Assembly: GCA_003153155.1 (NCBI GenBank)
Contig: PLWV01000005.1
Location: forward strand, 74,340 to 138,339
DNA length: 64,000 nt
Source of the DNA: Gallionella sp.
GTDB lineage: Bacteria; Pseudomonadota; Gammaproteobacteria; Burkholderiales; Gallionellaceae
Direction of reading: 5' to 3'
Under the pieces are notes generated by a model, which did not search any database, was not told the origin of the DNA, and saw only the letters and a list, made by a program, of their open reading frames with translations. The position numbers were made by a program, and so were the translations under genes. Shown in pieces: positions 54,950-63,876 of this stretch; positions within the stretch are counted from its first letter, which is position 1; every line of letters begins with the position of its first letter.

Positions 54950-55060
54950 TTTAGCCATCGCGCCGATCGTCGTCGGTGTTCCCAGCGGCAAAACTTAAGC
55001 CACCTCAAGAAAAGAACCGATAATCCTTTCCTGGAAGAAATAACAACAAGGAGTGTGGAA

Positions 55061-56173
55061 ATGCTGGCCTTCTTAAGCATGGCGTTCTTGATTTACGGCG
55101 TCATGCACATCTATGCGCTCAGCAAAGTGTGGCTGGCTTTCCCGCACTCACTGGGACTGAGTTTGGCGCTGGCGCTTTGGGGACTCGTCATGACCATCTC
55201 ACCGCTGATTATCTGGCAGTTGGCAAAGCAAAACTGGCACAGCGCAACCGCCGTTACATCCTGGGTGACTTATATTTGGATGGGACTCCTGTTCCTGTTT
55301 TGTTGCATCGCCCTGTTATTCGACTTCGGCCATGCACTGGCGACACTATTGGGTTTCAAGTGGCCTCTGCATGAATCAATGGCGTTCCGAACCGTTGGTC
55401 TGCTCGCTCTTGCTATGCTGGGCTATGGTTTTGTCGAGGCCAGGCAGATACAGGTTGAGGAAATAAAAATCACCACCCCCAAGCTATCTTCAACCATCGG
55501 TCGAGTGACCATCGCGCAGATTTCAGACCTGCACCTTGGCGTGATGCTGGGTGATGAATTTCTTGAGCGCGTCATCGCCAAGCTGCGCGAAATTCAACCA
55601 GACATCGTCGTGGCGACCGGAGATATTGTAGATGGGCAGGGGGACAACCTTAATGAACTGGCCCAGCACTTCCTTACTATCAAGCCTTCCAAAGGGGCAT
55701 ACGCCGTCATCGGCAATCACGAAGTCTATGCAGGGCTGGAAAATTCCCTCCGCTTTCTGCGCAGTGCGGGCTTTACCGTGCTGCGTGGCGAGTCGGCCGC
55801 AGCAGGAGGAATCATTCTGGTGGGAATCGATGATCCAAGCGCAGGGGCTCTTGGCCAAGAGGCAAGGGTGGATACCAAGAAGGCGCTCGCTTCAGTCACC
55901 AAGGGCGACTTCATCGTTCTGCTTAAGCACCAACCGGTGGTTGATAGGGAAACCCCGTTCGATTTGCAACTCTCCGGCCATATCCATGGCGGCCAGATAT
56001 TTCCGTTTGGTCTTTTAACGCGGCTTATCTATGGCGTGCGCACCGGCCTCACCCAACTTGCTGACGGGCGGTGGCTGTATGTCAGCCGTGGCGCTGGTAC
56101 CTGGGGGCCGCCGATACGCATTTTTGCTGCGCCCGAGATTACGCTGGTCACGATCGAGAGCGAGAATAAATAA
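55061..56173 (+). CDS. Membrane-anchored metallophosphoesterase
   Basis: 370 residues: four or five N-terminal membrane helices (about residues 1-130), then a calcineurin-like domain with QISDLHLGVML, VVATGDIVDGQ, VIGNHEVYAG, LLKHQPV and LSGHIHGGQIFPF, all metal-site motifs. Members are placed with YkuE-like phosphodiesterases; substrate unknown. Start at 55061 with AAGGAG upstream; the longer frame from 54848 reads through a repeat. Confidence 0.85.
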   Translation: MLAFLSMAFLIYGVMHIYALSKVWLAFPHSLGLSLALALWGLVMTISPLIIWQLAKQNWHSATAVTSWVTYIWMGLLFLFCCIALLFDFGHALATLLGFKWPLHESMAFRTVGLLALAMLGYGFVEARQIQVEEIKITTPKLSSTIGRVTIAQISDLHLGVMLGDEFLERVIAKLREIQPDIVVATGDIVDGQGDNLNELAQHFLTIKPSKGAYAVIGNHEVYAGLENSLRFLRSAGFTVLRGESAAAGGIILVGIDDPSAGALGQEARVDTKKALASVTKGDFIVLLKHQPVVDRETPFDLQLSGHIHGGQIFPFGLLTRLIYGVRTGLTQLADGRWLYVSRGAGTWGPPIRIFAAPEITLVTIESENK

Positions 56174-56198
56174 TCACATATGCTGCAAGTTTCTGAGT

Positions 56199-56261
56199 CA
56201 AAGAGGCCAGGGCAGATATATTTTGAAGCAGAAAAACAATTCGAACCGGCCCTATTTTAAT
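56199..56261. repeat. Family B repeat, second copy
   Basis: CAAAGAGGCCAGGGC, GATATATTTTGAAGCAGAAA and AACAATTCGAACCGGCCCTA. It ends one base before the ATG of the following gene, so it holds that gene's whole upstream region. Confidence 0.8.
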
Positions 56262-56262
56262 T

Positions 56263-57159
56263 ATGACAACAAAGCAGATCATCTACGTACCGGGAAAGAA
56301 CCCCAAGCCAGAGGCAGCACTGCATCGTGAATTGCTCTGGCGTACCCTTGTTGAAGGGGTGCGCCGCGCCGATAGGGCTGTGGCCGGTTCGCTTCAGGCC
56401 AACTACCCGCAATTCCATCTTGTTAGCTGGAACTACCTTTATTATCACGAGTATAAAGATATCACCAGCGACATTCCATGGATCGATGCCCTTATCAACA
56501 AACATGGCCCCACAGAGCAGGACATGCGGGATGCCCATTCCTGGAATATATGGCTGAGCCGCTTCGTGTTGACACTGGGAGATCACATTCCATTGCTGAT
56601 ACGATTGCTACCCGAAGAGTTGCGAAGTACCGCCACTGAAATCAACCGTTATTTTAATAATACCGATAATGCTGCCAGCAAAATTCGTGATTTATTAAAG
56701 CAGACACTACGCCCCATGCTTGAGAAACAAGATGATGTGTTATTGATTGGGCATAGTCTCGGTGCTGTCGTCGCCTACGACACATTGTGGGAACTTTCAC
56801 GTCAGGAAGGGCTAAAAGGGAAAATAGACTTTTTGACTCTCGGCAGCCCCATGGGTATGCATTACATACATCGGCGCTTGCTGGGTATGAGTGGCCAAGG
56901 GGAAAAAAGTTATCCCGACCTGATCCGCCACTGGATAAATTTGTCAGCAGAAGGCGACGTTACTGCGCTTAATCAAAATTTAAAAGAGAGTTTTCATCCA
57001 ATGCTGGAACAGGGTTTAGTCGAGTCTATTGAAGATCATTGCCATGGAATCTACAACTACTTTCGCAGCGATGAAGGCCTTAATTGCCATCGCTCCTATG
57101 GCTACATGGTTAGTCCCGCTGTGGGGAGCATCATTGCTGACTGGTGGAAGCATCATTGA
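56263..57159 (+). CDS. Alpha/beta-hydrolase-fold protein
   Basis: 298 residues. The nucleophile elbow is VLLIGHSLGAVVAYDTLWEL, a lipase-like GHSLG; FLTLGSPMGMHYIHRRLLGM follows and a His in EDHCHGIYNYFRSDEGL may complete the triad. Resembles cytoplasmic lipase-like proteins of unknown substrate. No Shine-Dalgarno sequence is visible because a repeat abuts the ATG. Confidence 0.7.
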   Translation: MTTKQIIYVPGKNPKPEAALHRELLWRTLVEGVRRADRAVAGSLQANYPQFHLVSWNYLYYHEYKDITSDIPWIDALINKHGPTEQDMRDAHSWNIWLSRFVLTLGDHIPLLIRLLPEELRSTATEINRYFNNTDNAASKIRDLLKQTLRPMLEKQDDVLLIGHSLGAVVAYDTLWELSRQEGLKGKIDFLTLGSPMGMHYIHRRLLGMSGQGEKSYPDLIRHWINLSAEGDVTALNQNLKESFHPMLEQGLVESIEDHCHGIYNYFRSDEGLNCHRSYGYMVSPAVGSIIADWWKHH

Positions 57160-57245
57160 TGCTGTGTGGATGAAGCGAAGAAGGCGAGAGAGCACGTCCT
57201 CAACGATCTTTGATCTCTGTGGTATCACACCCACGCAATTCGCAA

Positions 57246-57277
57246 AGCAAAAGGGGCCAGGTTGAGCTGATCCCTTT
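57246..57277. repeat. Family B-like partial repeat
   Basis: CAAAAGGGGCCAGGTTGAGC and TGATCCCTTTAATT, lying just upstream of the RAYT remnant. Confidence 0.6.
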
Positions 57278-57303
57278 AATTGATACCGAGATAGGAACGT
57301 GAC

Positions 57304-57354
57304 ATGGAACGGCACGTGGGCTATATTCATTTCAACCCCGTCAAACACGAATAG
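57304..57354 (+). pseudogene. RAYT transposase remnant
   Basis: Sixteen codons reading MERHVGYIHFNPVKHE then TAG. This matches HVDYIHYNPVKHG, the catalytic-Tyr motif of the intact RAYT at 16747. Only the motif survives; the N-terminal HUH region is absent. Confidence 0.7.
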
Positions 57355-57434
57355 GTTACTTCTGCGCCAAAGCATCGGTTAACGCCTTTTTTAAAAGTTA
57401 GTGAAAGTCAGCTGGTATATCCTGCCCCTAAAAC

Positions 57435-57944
57435 ATGATCCGTTATTTATACAAGCAGCCGAAAATACTTTTTGTGGGCATTAATCCCCATCTCGGATCG
57501 TTTGATCGAGGTGTGCCATTTTCCAACAACAAGTCGTTTTGGTACCTTCTCTCAGACGCGGGGATCATCCATGAAAAAAGGGACGAACTTCGAGACGATG
57601 AATCGTTAAAACGGATGTACACAAAGAAGTTTAATGCGGTGTACCGATTGGGTTTCGTGAACATTATCGATCGGCCCACGCGCGATGTTTCCGAGCTTGA
57701 GAAGGGCGAGGAGTTACCGGGGCGCAAAAAGATTTCACGCATAATCAGGGTTGAGATGCCGAAGGTAGCCTGTTTTATCGGAAAGATCACGTACGAGAAA
57801 TATACCGGATCAAAAGATTTTTCTTTTGGCTGGCAGAACAGCATCAATGGAGTGAAGATCTTCGTTATGCATTTTCCTTTGCGCGGAGAAGCCGTTGTCA
57901 GAATTCGCGAGTTAAGAAAAATTGCACAAGCCGCTCATGCTTGA
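57435..57944 (+). CDS. Mug-like uracil-DNA glycosylase-superfamily protein
   Basis: 169 residues. KILFVGINPHLGSFDRGVPF and NKSFWYLLSDAGII match the motif-1 region of mismatch-specific (G:U/G:T) glycosylases; FVMHFPLRGEAV fits the C-terminal motif. Probably base-excision repair. A/T-rich compared with core genes. Confidence 0.75.
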   Translation: MIRYLYKQPKILFVGINPHLGSFDRGVPFSNNKSFWYLLSDAGIIHEKRDELRDDESLKRMYTKKFNAVYRLGFVNIIDRPTRDVSELEKGEELPGRKKISRIIRVEMPKVACFIGKITYEKYTGSKDFSFGWQNSINGVKIFVMHFPLRGEAVVRIRELRKIAQAAHA

Positions 57945-57995
57945 TTCGTAGTTAATTTTTTTATCTAAAATAACCAAATGGAACAAAACAAAAAT

Positions 57996-58288
57996 ATGTC
58001 CACATTAAAACTCATATTCTCTCGCGACGAGGCCGGTACCCAGGCGCTATTTGAGGGAAGCAATCCGAGACGCTTCCGTGCGTTCAGACAGTTGCCGAAC
58101 GCAAACTGACGCAACTGGACGCCGCGGCCACGCTGGATTTTCTTCGCGCGCCACCGGGCAATCGCCTTGAAGCCTTGCGGGATGATCGCAAGGGGCAATG
58201 GAGCATCCGGGTGAACGACCAATGGCGTATTTGTTTCAAGTTCAAGAATGGCGACGTATTCGATGTCGAAATCGTCGATTACCATTGA
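57996..58288 (+). pseudogene. higB: HigB-type toxin, frameshifted
   Basis: Ribonuclease toxin of the RelE superfamily. The first frame reads LKLIFSRDEAGTQALFEG and SNPRRFRAFRQ and then hits a stop at 58107. A second frame from about 58085 continues VAERKLTQLDAAATLDFLRA, NRLEALRDDRKGQWSIRVND and VFDVEIVDYH. Restoring one G in CAG(G)TTGCC joins them into a normal HigB of about 97 residues. So the toxin is inactivated by a one-base deletion while the antitoxin is intact. Confidence 0.85.
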
Positions 58289-58298
58289 GGAGATCAAC

Positions 58299-58598
58299 AT
58301 GGTGAAGAATGGAATGCGCCCGGTACATCCGGGAGAAATTTTGCGCGAGGAATACATCGTGCCTATGGGCATGAGTGTCCATGCGTTGTCGCAGGCATTG
58401 CGCGTGCCCGCCACGCGGCTGCATGAGATCGTCAAGGAACGCCGCTCGATCACACCCGATACCGTATTGCGGTTGGCGCGTTACTTTGGTACGGATGCGC
58501 AGTCCTGGCTGAATCTGCAACTGAGCTACGATTTGAAAATCGCCGAAGCGGAACTGAAGGACAGAATCGAGCGCGAAGTCGAAGAGATGGCGGCGTAA
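58299..58598 (+). CDS. higA: HigA-family antitoxin
   Basis: 99-residue helix-turn-helix protein (MRPVHPGEILREEYIVPMGM, SVHALSQALRVPATRLHEIV, SITPDTVLRLARYFGTDAQS). It should bind and neutralise HigB and repress the pair. GGAG six bases before the ATG, eleven bases after the higB stop, the usual toxin-first order. Confidence 0.93.
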   Translation: MVKNGMRPVHPGEILREEYIVPMGMSVHALSQALRVPATRLHEIVKERRSITPDTVLRLARYFGTDAQSWLNLQLSYDLKIAEAELKDRIEREVEEMAA

Positions 58599-58709
58599 AG
58601 CGCGACGCAGCCTCTTTGATTATTGGAGGCCTGTCATCAAGCGTTTATCAGGCCGCATACGTTATAATAATCCCGTCTGAGTTGGCATGTTAGCCATACG
58701 AAAGGAAAT

Positions 58710-58934
58710 ATGATGAACAGAATCGACGTTCCCATTGCACAACTTTCATTCACCCAGAAGCTGGATTTAATGGAGATGCTTTGGGCCGACATGGTCGGCA
58801 ACGAAAAAAATCTGGAGTCACCGGCTTGGCACGAAGCTATTCTTAATGATCGCGAAGCTGCCTTGGATGCAGGCAAGGTAACCGTTTCAAACTGGGAAGA
58901 AGCCAAAGAAAGAATCAAGAAAAACGTTTCATGA
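58710..58934 (+). CDS. Addiction-module antitoxin (TIGR02574-like)
   Basis: 74 residues: IDVPIAQLSFTQKLDLMEML, WADMVGNEKNLESPAWHEAI, LNDREAALDAGKVTVSNWEE. This matches the short putative addiction-module components paired with ParE/RelE toxins. AAAGGA precedes the ATG; 58713 is an alternative start. Overlaps the toxin by ATGA. Confidence 0.8.
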   Translation: MMNRIDVPIAQLSFTQKLDLMEMLWADMVGNEKNLESPAWHEAILNDREAALDAGKVTVSNWEEAKERIKKNVS

Positions 58935-59224
58935 GGATAAAAATCCTCAGCGCCGCAGAGGGCGATCTCGAAGAGGGCCATCGATTCTACGAGTCACAAG
59001 CCGACGGCCTCGGCACCTACTTTTTGGATACGCTCTATTAAGACATCGACTCACTGGCCTATTTTGCGGGGATTCACCGCATAGTCTTCGGCCATCACCG
59101 GCTCCTCTCCAAACGATTTCCATTTGCTGTTTATTATCGTGTCGCGGACGATGAGGCCATCGTATTCGCCGTTCTCGATTGCCGCCGAAATCCAAGCTGG
59201 ATAAGGAAAAAACTATCCAAGTGA
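58931..59224 (+). pseudogene. ParE/RelE-type toxin with an in-frame stop
   Basis: Frame starts MRIKILSAAEGDLEEGHRFY and reaches TAA at 59039-59041 after 36 codons. The same frame then continues DIDSLAYFAGIHRIVFGHHR, RFPFAVYYRVADDEAIVFAV and LDCRRNPSWIRKKL, the normal rest of the toxin, to a stop at 59222. A single nonsense change would explain it. Confidence 0.82.
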
Positions 59225-59304
59225 TGGGCATGATACGAATATAGACCTCATGCACTTCGCCCATTCTGCATCAGCCTGACCAGCACCATGATCGAAGTGA
59301 TAGC

Positions 59305-59834
59305 AATCATCACATCTACATCGCAGCTTCCGATCTGTCGCGCTCGGAAATATTCTATGACAGGGTATTGCTGGACACACTGGGTTTTCGCAAGGGCAAA
59401 CGCCGATTTAATCCGTTCGTGGTGAGTTTTAAGTCCCCCGTTCGTGGTGATAACCAGCGACTTTGCTGCCGTACTTTGGCAGCTTAGTCGAATGGCTAGT
59501 AGTTCCATCAGCCTGTCGAACCATGGGCGGCGAGCCTCATATTCAATACTTCAATCTCCACTTCGGCTATGTGCTTCGCCCATCGGGCACCAAGGCCATA
59601 CATGATGCCCTCTCACCCGGATTGCACCACCTCTGCCTTCGTGTCGATACACCGGCAGACGTCGCTGCCGTAGCCGCTCAGCTTCGCGGGGCTGGCATAG
59701 CAGCAACCGATGCAAAACTCTATCCCATATACGCCCCGGACTATTGGGCAACCTACTTCACCGGCCCCGATGGCATCCGCCTTGAAGTCACCAACTACAG
59801 GCCAGAGCATCGCGAGCGTCATGACAATTGGTAA
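59305..59834 (+). pseudogene. VOC/glyoxalase-family gene disrupted by repeat insertion
   Basis: The first part HHIYIAASDLSRSEIFYDRV and LGFRKGKRRFNPF is the normal N-terminal half. A block with two GTTCGTGGTGA units and a family A repeat (59417-59513) follows. The C-terminal half then resumes in another frame: GEPHIQYFNLHFGYVLRPSG, GLHHLCLRVDTPADVAAVAA and YFTGPDGIRLEVTNYRPEH. The insertion brings a stop and a frame change. Confidence 0.82.
59449..59510 (+). repeat. Family A repeat inside the VOC gene
   Basis: ATAACCAGCGACTTTGCTGC ... GGCAGCTTAGTCGAATGGCT, then AGTAGTTCCATCA. Preceded by GTTCGTGGTGA twice and followed by CAGCCTGTCGAACC, parts of the TTCGACAGGCT-type repeat. Confidence 0.85.
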
Positions 59835-60026
59835 TTCGGGGAACCCTACCCCTTTAAATTTGAGCCTGGGTGATTAAATTAGTGGTCTGTCGCTAATTGT
59901 TCGGCGAGCAGGAATTTGGCGAACGGATTGATTTTCATGTTAAAAGCCTATAGTGCAAAAATAGCGTCGGCATTGCCGACGTGATATTTTAGGCGATAAA
60001 AATAAACCGGACTTGATTCATCAATT

Positions 60027-63000
60027 ATGCAGTTTGTAGCTCATGGCCCCGACATTCCCGATTCACTTCTTCAGGCGCACGAAGAGGGTCGAGTGGTATT
60101 TTTCTGTGGCGCGGGAATCTCCTACCCTGCAGGGTTACCAGGGTTTCAAGGATTGGTGGATGAAATTTATCGCATCGTCGGCACAACACTCAACCCAATC
60201 GAGCAGGAGGCATATTCGCGTGGGCATTATGATGCCACGCTAGACCTCTTGGAGCGCCGACTACCCGGGCAGCGCTTGGAAGTCCGAACCGCCTTGACAC
60301 AGGTACTTAGGCCAAAACTTCGTCGTAAAGGTGCCACCGATACCCATGCTGCATTGCTGCAACTTGCACGTAGTCGTGATGGATCATTACGTCTCGTCAC
60401 GACCAATTTTGATCGTATCTTTCATCGCCTGACGTCACATACAAAACCGGCTATTGCTGAGTATCCGGCGCCCTTGTTCCCCATACCGAAAAACAGTCGC
60501 TGGAACGGGTTGGTCTACTTGCACGGCTTACTGCCAGAACAACCAGAAGAAAGCGCGCTGAATAGATTGGTTCTTAGCAGTGGCGACTTCGGACTCGCCT
60601 ACCTGACCGAGAGATGGGCTGCACGATTCGTCAGCGAGCTGTTTCGTAACTACGTAGTTTGTTTCGTTGGCTATAGCATCAACGATCCAGTGTTGCGATA
60701 CATGATGGATGCACTGGCAGCAGACAGGATACTGGGGGAATCCACACCGCAGGCTTATGCCTTGGGTGATTGCCGACCAGGTCAAGAAGATGCAAAGACG
60801 GTTGAATGGGAAGCAAAAGGCGTGACCCCCATTCTATATGAGGTGCCTAGCGGGTCCCACGATCATTCTGCATTGCATCACACCCTAAAGGTATGGGCAG
60901 AAACATATCGAGATGGTGTGCAGGGCAAGGAGCGCATGGTGGTTGATTACGCGCTATCCCGCCCTTCAGCCAGTACACGACAGGATGATTACGTTGGTCG
61001 AATGCTGTGGGCGTTGTCACATGACTCCGGATTACCTGCCGAACGTTTTGCCGATTTCAATCCAGTACCCTCGCTAGATTGGCTTGAACCATTGAGTGAA
61101 AACCGCTATCGTCAAACGGATTTATTACGATTCGGCGTTCCACCCCTGCGAAAGATAGATGAAAAGTTTCAATTCAGTCTGACCCGACGTCCTGCACCAT
61201 ATACGCATGCACCGTTGATGATGCTTACGCTTTGGGGTGCAGGTGGTAGCGGGTGGGATAAGGTAATGTGGCACCTTGCCCGCTGGTTGACTCGTCATCT
61301 CAATGATCCTGAGTTGGTGTTATGGCTGGCTCAGAGAGGCGAGTTGTACGAACGTTTCGTGTGGTTGGTTGAAAGCAAGCTGGATAGTATTGCCAAACTA
61401 GAGCGTGAAGGCAGTACGCAGGAACTGGATCTCATTCGCGTCAATGCACCTAATGCCATCCCGCAGCCACTTATGCGCACATTGTGGCGCTTGCTAATTA
61501 CAGGCCGCGTGAAATCTCCATGGCGTGAACACGATCTATATCGCTGGAAAGACCGCCTCAGACGGGATGGAGTAACGACAACGTTGCGCCTTGAATTGCG
61601 CGAGCTGCTCGCGCCGAAAATCAAGCTTAAGAAACCGTTCCGTTGGCGCGAGGATGATGAGTCAGCAACTGAGCCAACTCAAATTAAGCAACTTGTAGAC
61701 TGGGAATTGGTACTAACTGCCGACTACGTACATTCCACATTTAATGATCTGCAGCAGTTGGCAACATGGAAGGCGATACTTCCAGAGCTAATTGTCGATT
61801 TACAACAGTTGCTGCGTGATGCTCTCGATTTACTAGGAGAGTTGGGCGAGGTGAATGGTCTGAATGATCGCTCGCATTGGGATTTGCCATCCATTAGTCC
61901 TCACTGGCAAAACAGAGGCTATCGTGACTGGGTATCGCTAATTGAACTTCTACGTGATGCTTGGCTTGCAGTTCTCAAAGTCAATCCCGCTCGTGCGACA
62001 CGAATCGCGCAGGATTGGTTTTTACATCCGTATTCTACGTTCAAGCGTCTCTCCCTGTTTGCTGCAAGCCACGATGGTTGTGTTTCATCTGACGAATGGG
62101 TGGGCTGGCTACTGTCGAATGATACCTGGTGGTTGTGGTCTGTGGACACACAGCGCGAAACCATGAGGTTATTAGTATTACAAGGAGCACAACTCACCTC
62201 CGATGCTCGGAAACGGCTTGAAACAGCCATCTTGGCCGGGCCTCCGAAAAAAATGTATCGAGACGATATCGAGCCCGAACGCTGGCAGTCATTACTGGTC
62301 CATTCGATTTGGCTGCACTTGGCCAAGCTTGCATCAGGAGGTGTCGCGCTGGGCAGTGACGCAGCCCAAAAGCTGGCAGAGTTATCGGCTGCAAATCCGA
62401 ATTGGCAACTTGCCGCCAACGAAAGCGATGAGTTTTCTCACTGGATGAGTGGAACCGGCGACCCTGATTATCAGGATCGGCGTGAAATAGACAGAGCACC
62501 ACGCACGAGGCTCGAATTGGTGGGCTGGCTTCAAAAACAACCAACCAGAGGGCCTTTCTACGAAAATGATTGGCGCGATGTTTGCAGGGAAAAATTTCCT
62601 ACAGCAGTGTGTGCACTTTATTCGCTATCCGAATCCAATATCTGGCCCACTGAACACTGGCGGGAGGCATTGCAAACATGGAGCGAAGTCAAGTGGGTGC
62701 AACGCTCTTGGCGTTACCTAGCTCTCCAAGTGACGCGCATGCCGGATGATGTGTTGTCTTCCTTGGCATCGAGTGTAACGTGGTGGCTGGAAGCGGCATC
62801 AAAGCAACTGAGCCAACATGAGTCGCTGTTCATTGATTTGTGCCGCCGCATTTTGGCAATGGAGCATCAGGATGGCGTTGTTGACGCCCAGCCTGTCACA
62901 CGCGCCATCAATCACCCTATTGGGCATGTCACGCAGGCATTGTTGAACATCTGGTTCCTCCGTGAGCCAAACGACAACGATGGCCTACCGGAGAACATCA

Positions 63001-63374
63001 AATCCCTGTTCACGTTGTTAAGCGATAAAAAGGTAGATCAATATCGTCACGGTAGAGTCATACTCGCATCACATTTAATTGCTCTGTTCCGTGTTGACCG
63101 TGCTTGGACTGAACAATACCTGTTGCCGAATTTTAGCTGGCAGCATTCGGAATCTGAGGCCAAAGCAGCATGGGAAGGCTTCCTCTGGTCCCCACGCCTA
63201 TACCGGCCGTTACTAACCGCCTTCAAAATTGACTTTCTTGAAACCGCCCGTCACTTCAGCAATCTTGGCGAACATGGCCGCCAGTACGCAGCTATCTTCA
63301 CCTATGCAGCCCTAGATCCTGCCGACACATTTACCAATGCAGAACTCTATGCAACAACCAGCGCTTTGCCTTAG
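60027..63374 (+). CDS. SIR2-domain protein, probable anti-phage NADase, ended by an amber codon
   Basis: N-terminal SIR2-like domain (about residues 20-270): FFCGAGISYPAGLPGF (GAGIS at 28-32), LVTTNFDRIFH (125-129), VYLHG with the catalytic His 166, and VCFVGYSINDPVLRYMMDA. About 850 further helical, Trp-rich residues follow. SIR2 proteins of this kind deplete NAD on phage infection (e.g. ThsA, Dsr2); I think the C-terminal part is of the DUF4020 kind, from memory. The frame ends at TAG (63372-63374, codon 1116), but the same frame stays open and protein-like for another 148 codons to 63821, so the intact protein probably had 1264 residues. No clear ribosome binding site. Confidence 0.85.
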   Translation: MQFVAHGPDIPDSLLQAHEEGRVVFFCGAGISYPAGLPGFQGLVDEIYRIVGTTLNPIEQEAYSRGHYDATLDLLERRLPGQRLEVRTALTQVLRPKLRRKGATDTHAALLQLARSRDGSLRLVTTNFDRIFHRLTSHTKPAIAEYPAPLFPIPKNSRWNGLVYLHGLLPEQPEESALNRLVLSSGDFGLAYLTERWAARFVSELFRNYVVCFVGYSINDPVLRYMMDALAADRILGESTPQAYALGDCRPGQEDAKTVEWEAKGVTPILYEVPSGSHDHSALHHTLKVWAETYRDGVQGKERMVVDYALSRPSASTRQDDYVGRMLWALSHDSGLPAERFADFNPVPSLDWLEPLSENRYRQTDLLRFGVPPLRKIDEKFQFSLTRRPAPYTHAPLMMLTLWGAGGSGWDKVMWHLARWLTRHLNDPELVLWLAQRGELYERFVWLVESKLDSIAKLEREGSTQELDLIRVNAPNAIPQPLMRTLWRLLITGRVKSPWREHDLYRWKDRLRRDGVTTTLRLELRELLAPKIKLKKPFRWREDDESATEPTQIKQLVDWELVLTADYVHSTFNDLQQLATWKAILPELIVDLQQLLRDALDLLGELGEVNGLNDRSHWDLPSISPHWQNRGYRDWVSLIELLRDAWLAVLKVNPARATRIAQDWFLHPYSTFKRLSLFAASHDGCVSSDEWVGWLLSNDTWWLWSVDTQRETMRLLVLQGAQLTSDARKRLETAILAGPPKKMYRDDIEPERWQSLLVHSIWLHLAKLASGGVALGSDAAQKLAELSAANPNWQLAANESDEFSHWMSGTGDPDYQDRREIDRAPRTRLELVGWLQKQPTRGPFYENDWRDVCREKFPTAVCALYSLSESNIWPTEHWREALQTWSEVKWVQRSWRYLALQVTRMPDDVLSSLASSVTWWLEAASKQLSQHESLFIDLCRRILAMEHQDGVVDAQPVTRAINHPIGHVTQALLNIWFLREPNDNDGLPENIKSLFTLLSDKKVDQYRHGRVILASHLIALFRVDRAWTEQYLLPNFSWQHSESEAKAAWEGFLWSPRLYRPLLTAFKIDFLETARHFSNLGEHGRQYAAIFTYAALDPADTFTNAELYATTSALP

Positions 63375-63821
63375 GAAGGATTACAAGACACTGCACAAAC
63401 TCTAGTTCAAGCTTTAGAGGGTGCAGGCGAGCAAAGGGAAGAATATTGGAAAAATCGCATACTGCCTTACTGGAAAACTATTTGGCCAAAATCCAAGCAA
63501 CTCGCCACAAAACCGATTTCCGAGCAATTGGCTTGCTTGGTTATCGCGGCACGAGGCGAATTCCCTGCTGCCTTGGCGACAGTACGAGCCTGGCTTCAGC
63601 CAATTGAACACCCTCATTACGTGGTGCACCTCCTTGACGAATCTGGGGTATGCGCCAGATTTCCCCAAGATGCGTTGAGCTTTCTGGATGTAATCATAGA
63701 TGATCAGGCATGGCCGCCAGAGGAACTAAGCAAATGTTTGGGTGCAATCAAAGATGCTTGGAATAAGGCGGAGCAAGACCTGCGATATCAACGGCTGATG
63801 GAATACCTGCGGAGTCGTTAG
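63375..63821 (+). pseudogene. In-frame continuation of the SIR2 protein after the amber codon
   Basis: Reads EGLQDTAQTLVQALEGAGEQ, YWKNRILPYWKTIWPKSKQL, LACLVIAARGEFPAALATVR, HYVVHLLDESGVCARFPQDA and DLRYQRLMEYLRSR to TAG at 63819. Composition and frame match the upstream protein. The missing codon may have been CAG (Gln), one base from TAG. Confidence 0.8.
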
Positions 63822-63876
63822 ACTAAAAGTCGCCAAACGGAATTATTTTATGAGATATTTGGAGAGATGAGAATCT

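Noticed and set aside
54848-55060. 71-residue N-terminal extension of the metallophosphoesterase
   Set aside because: It is read through the GGGGTCAGCTTC element; AAGGAG before 55061 marks the real start.
59879-59938. 19-codon minus-strand frame MKINPFAKFLLAEQLATDH
   Set aside because: Too short to support as a gene; could be the start of a lost gene.
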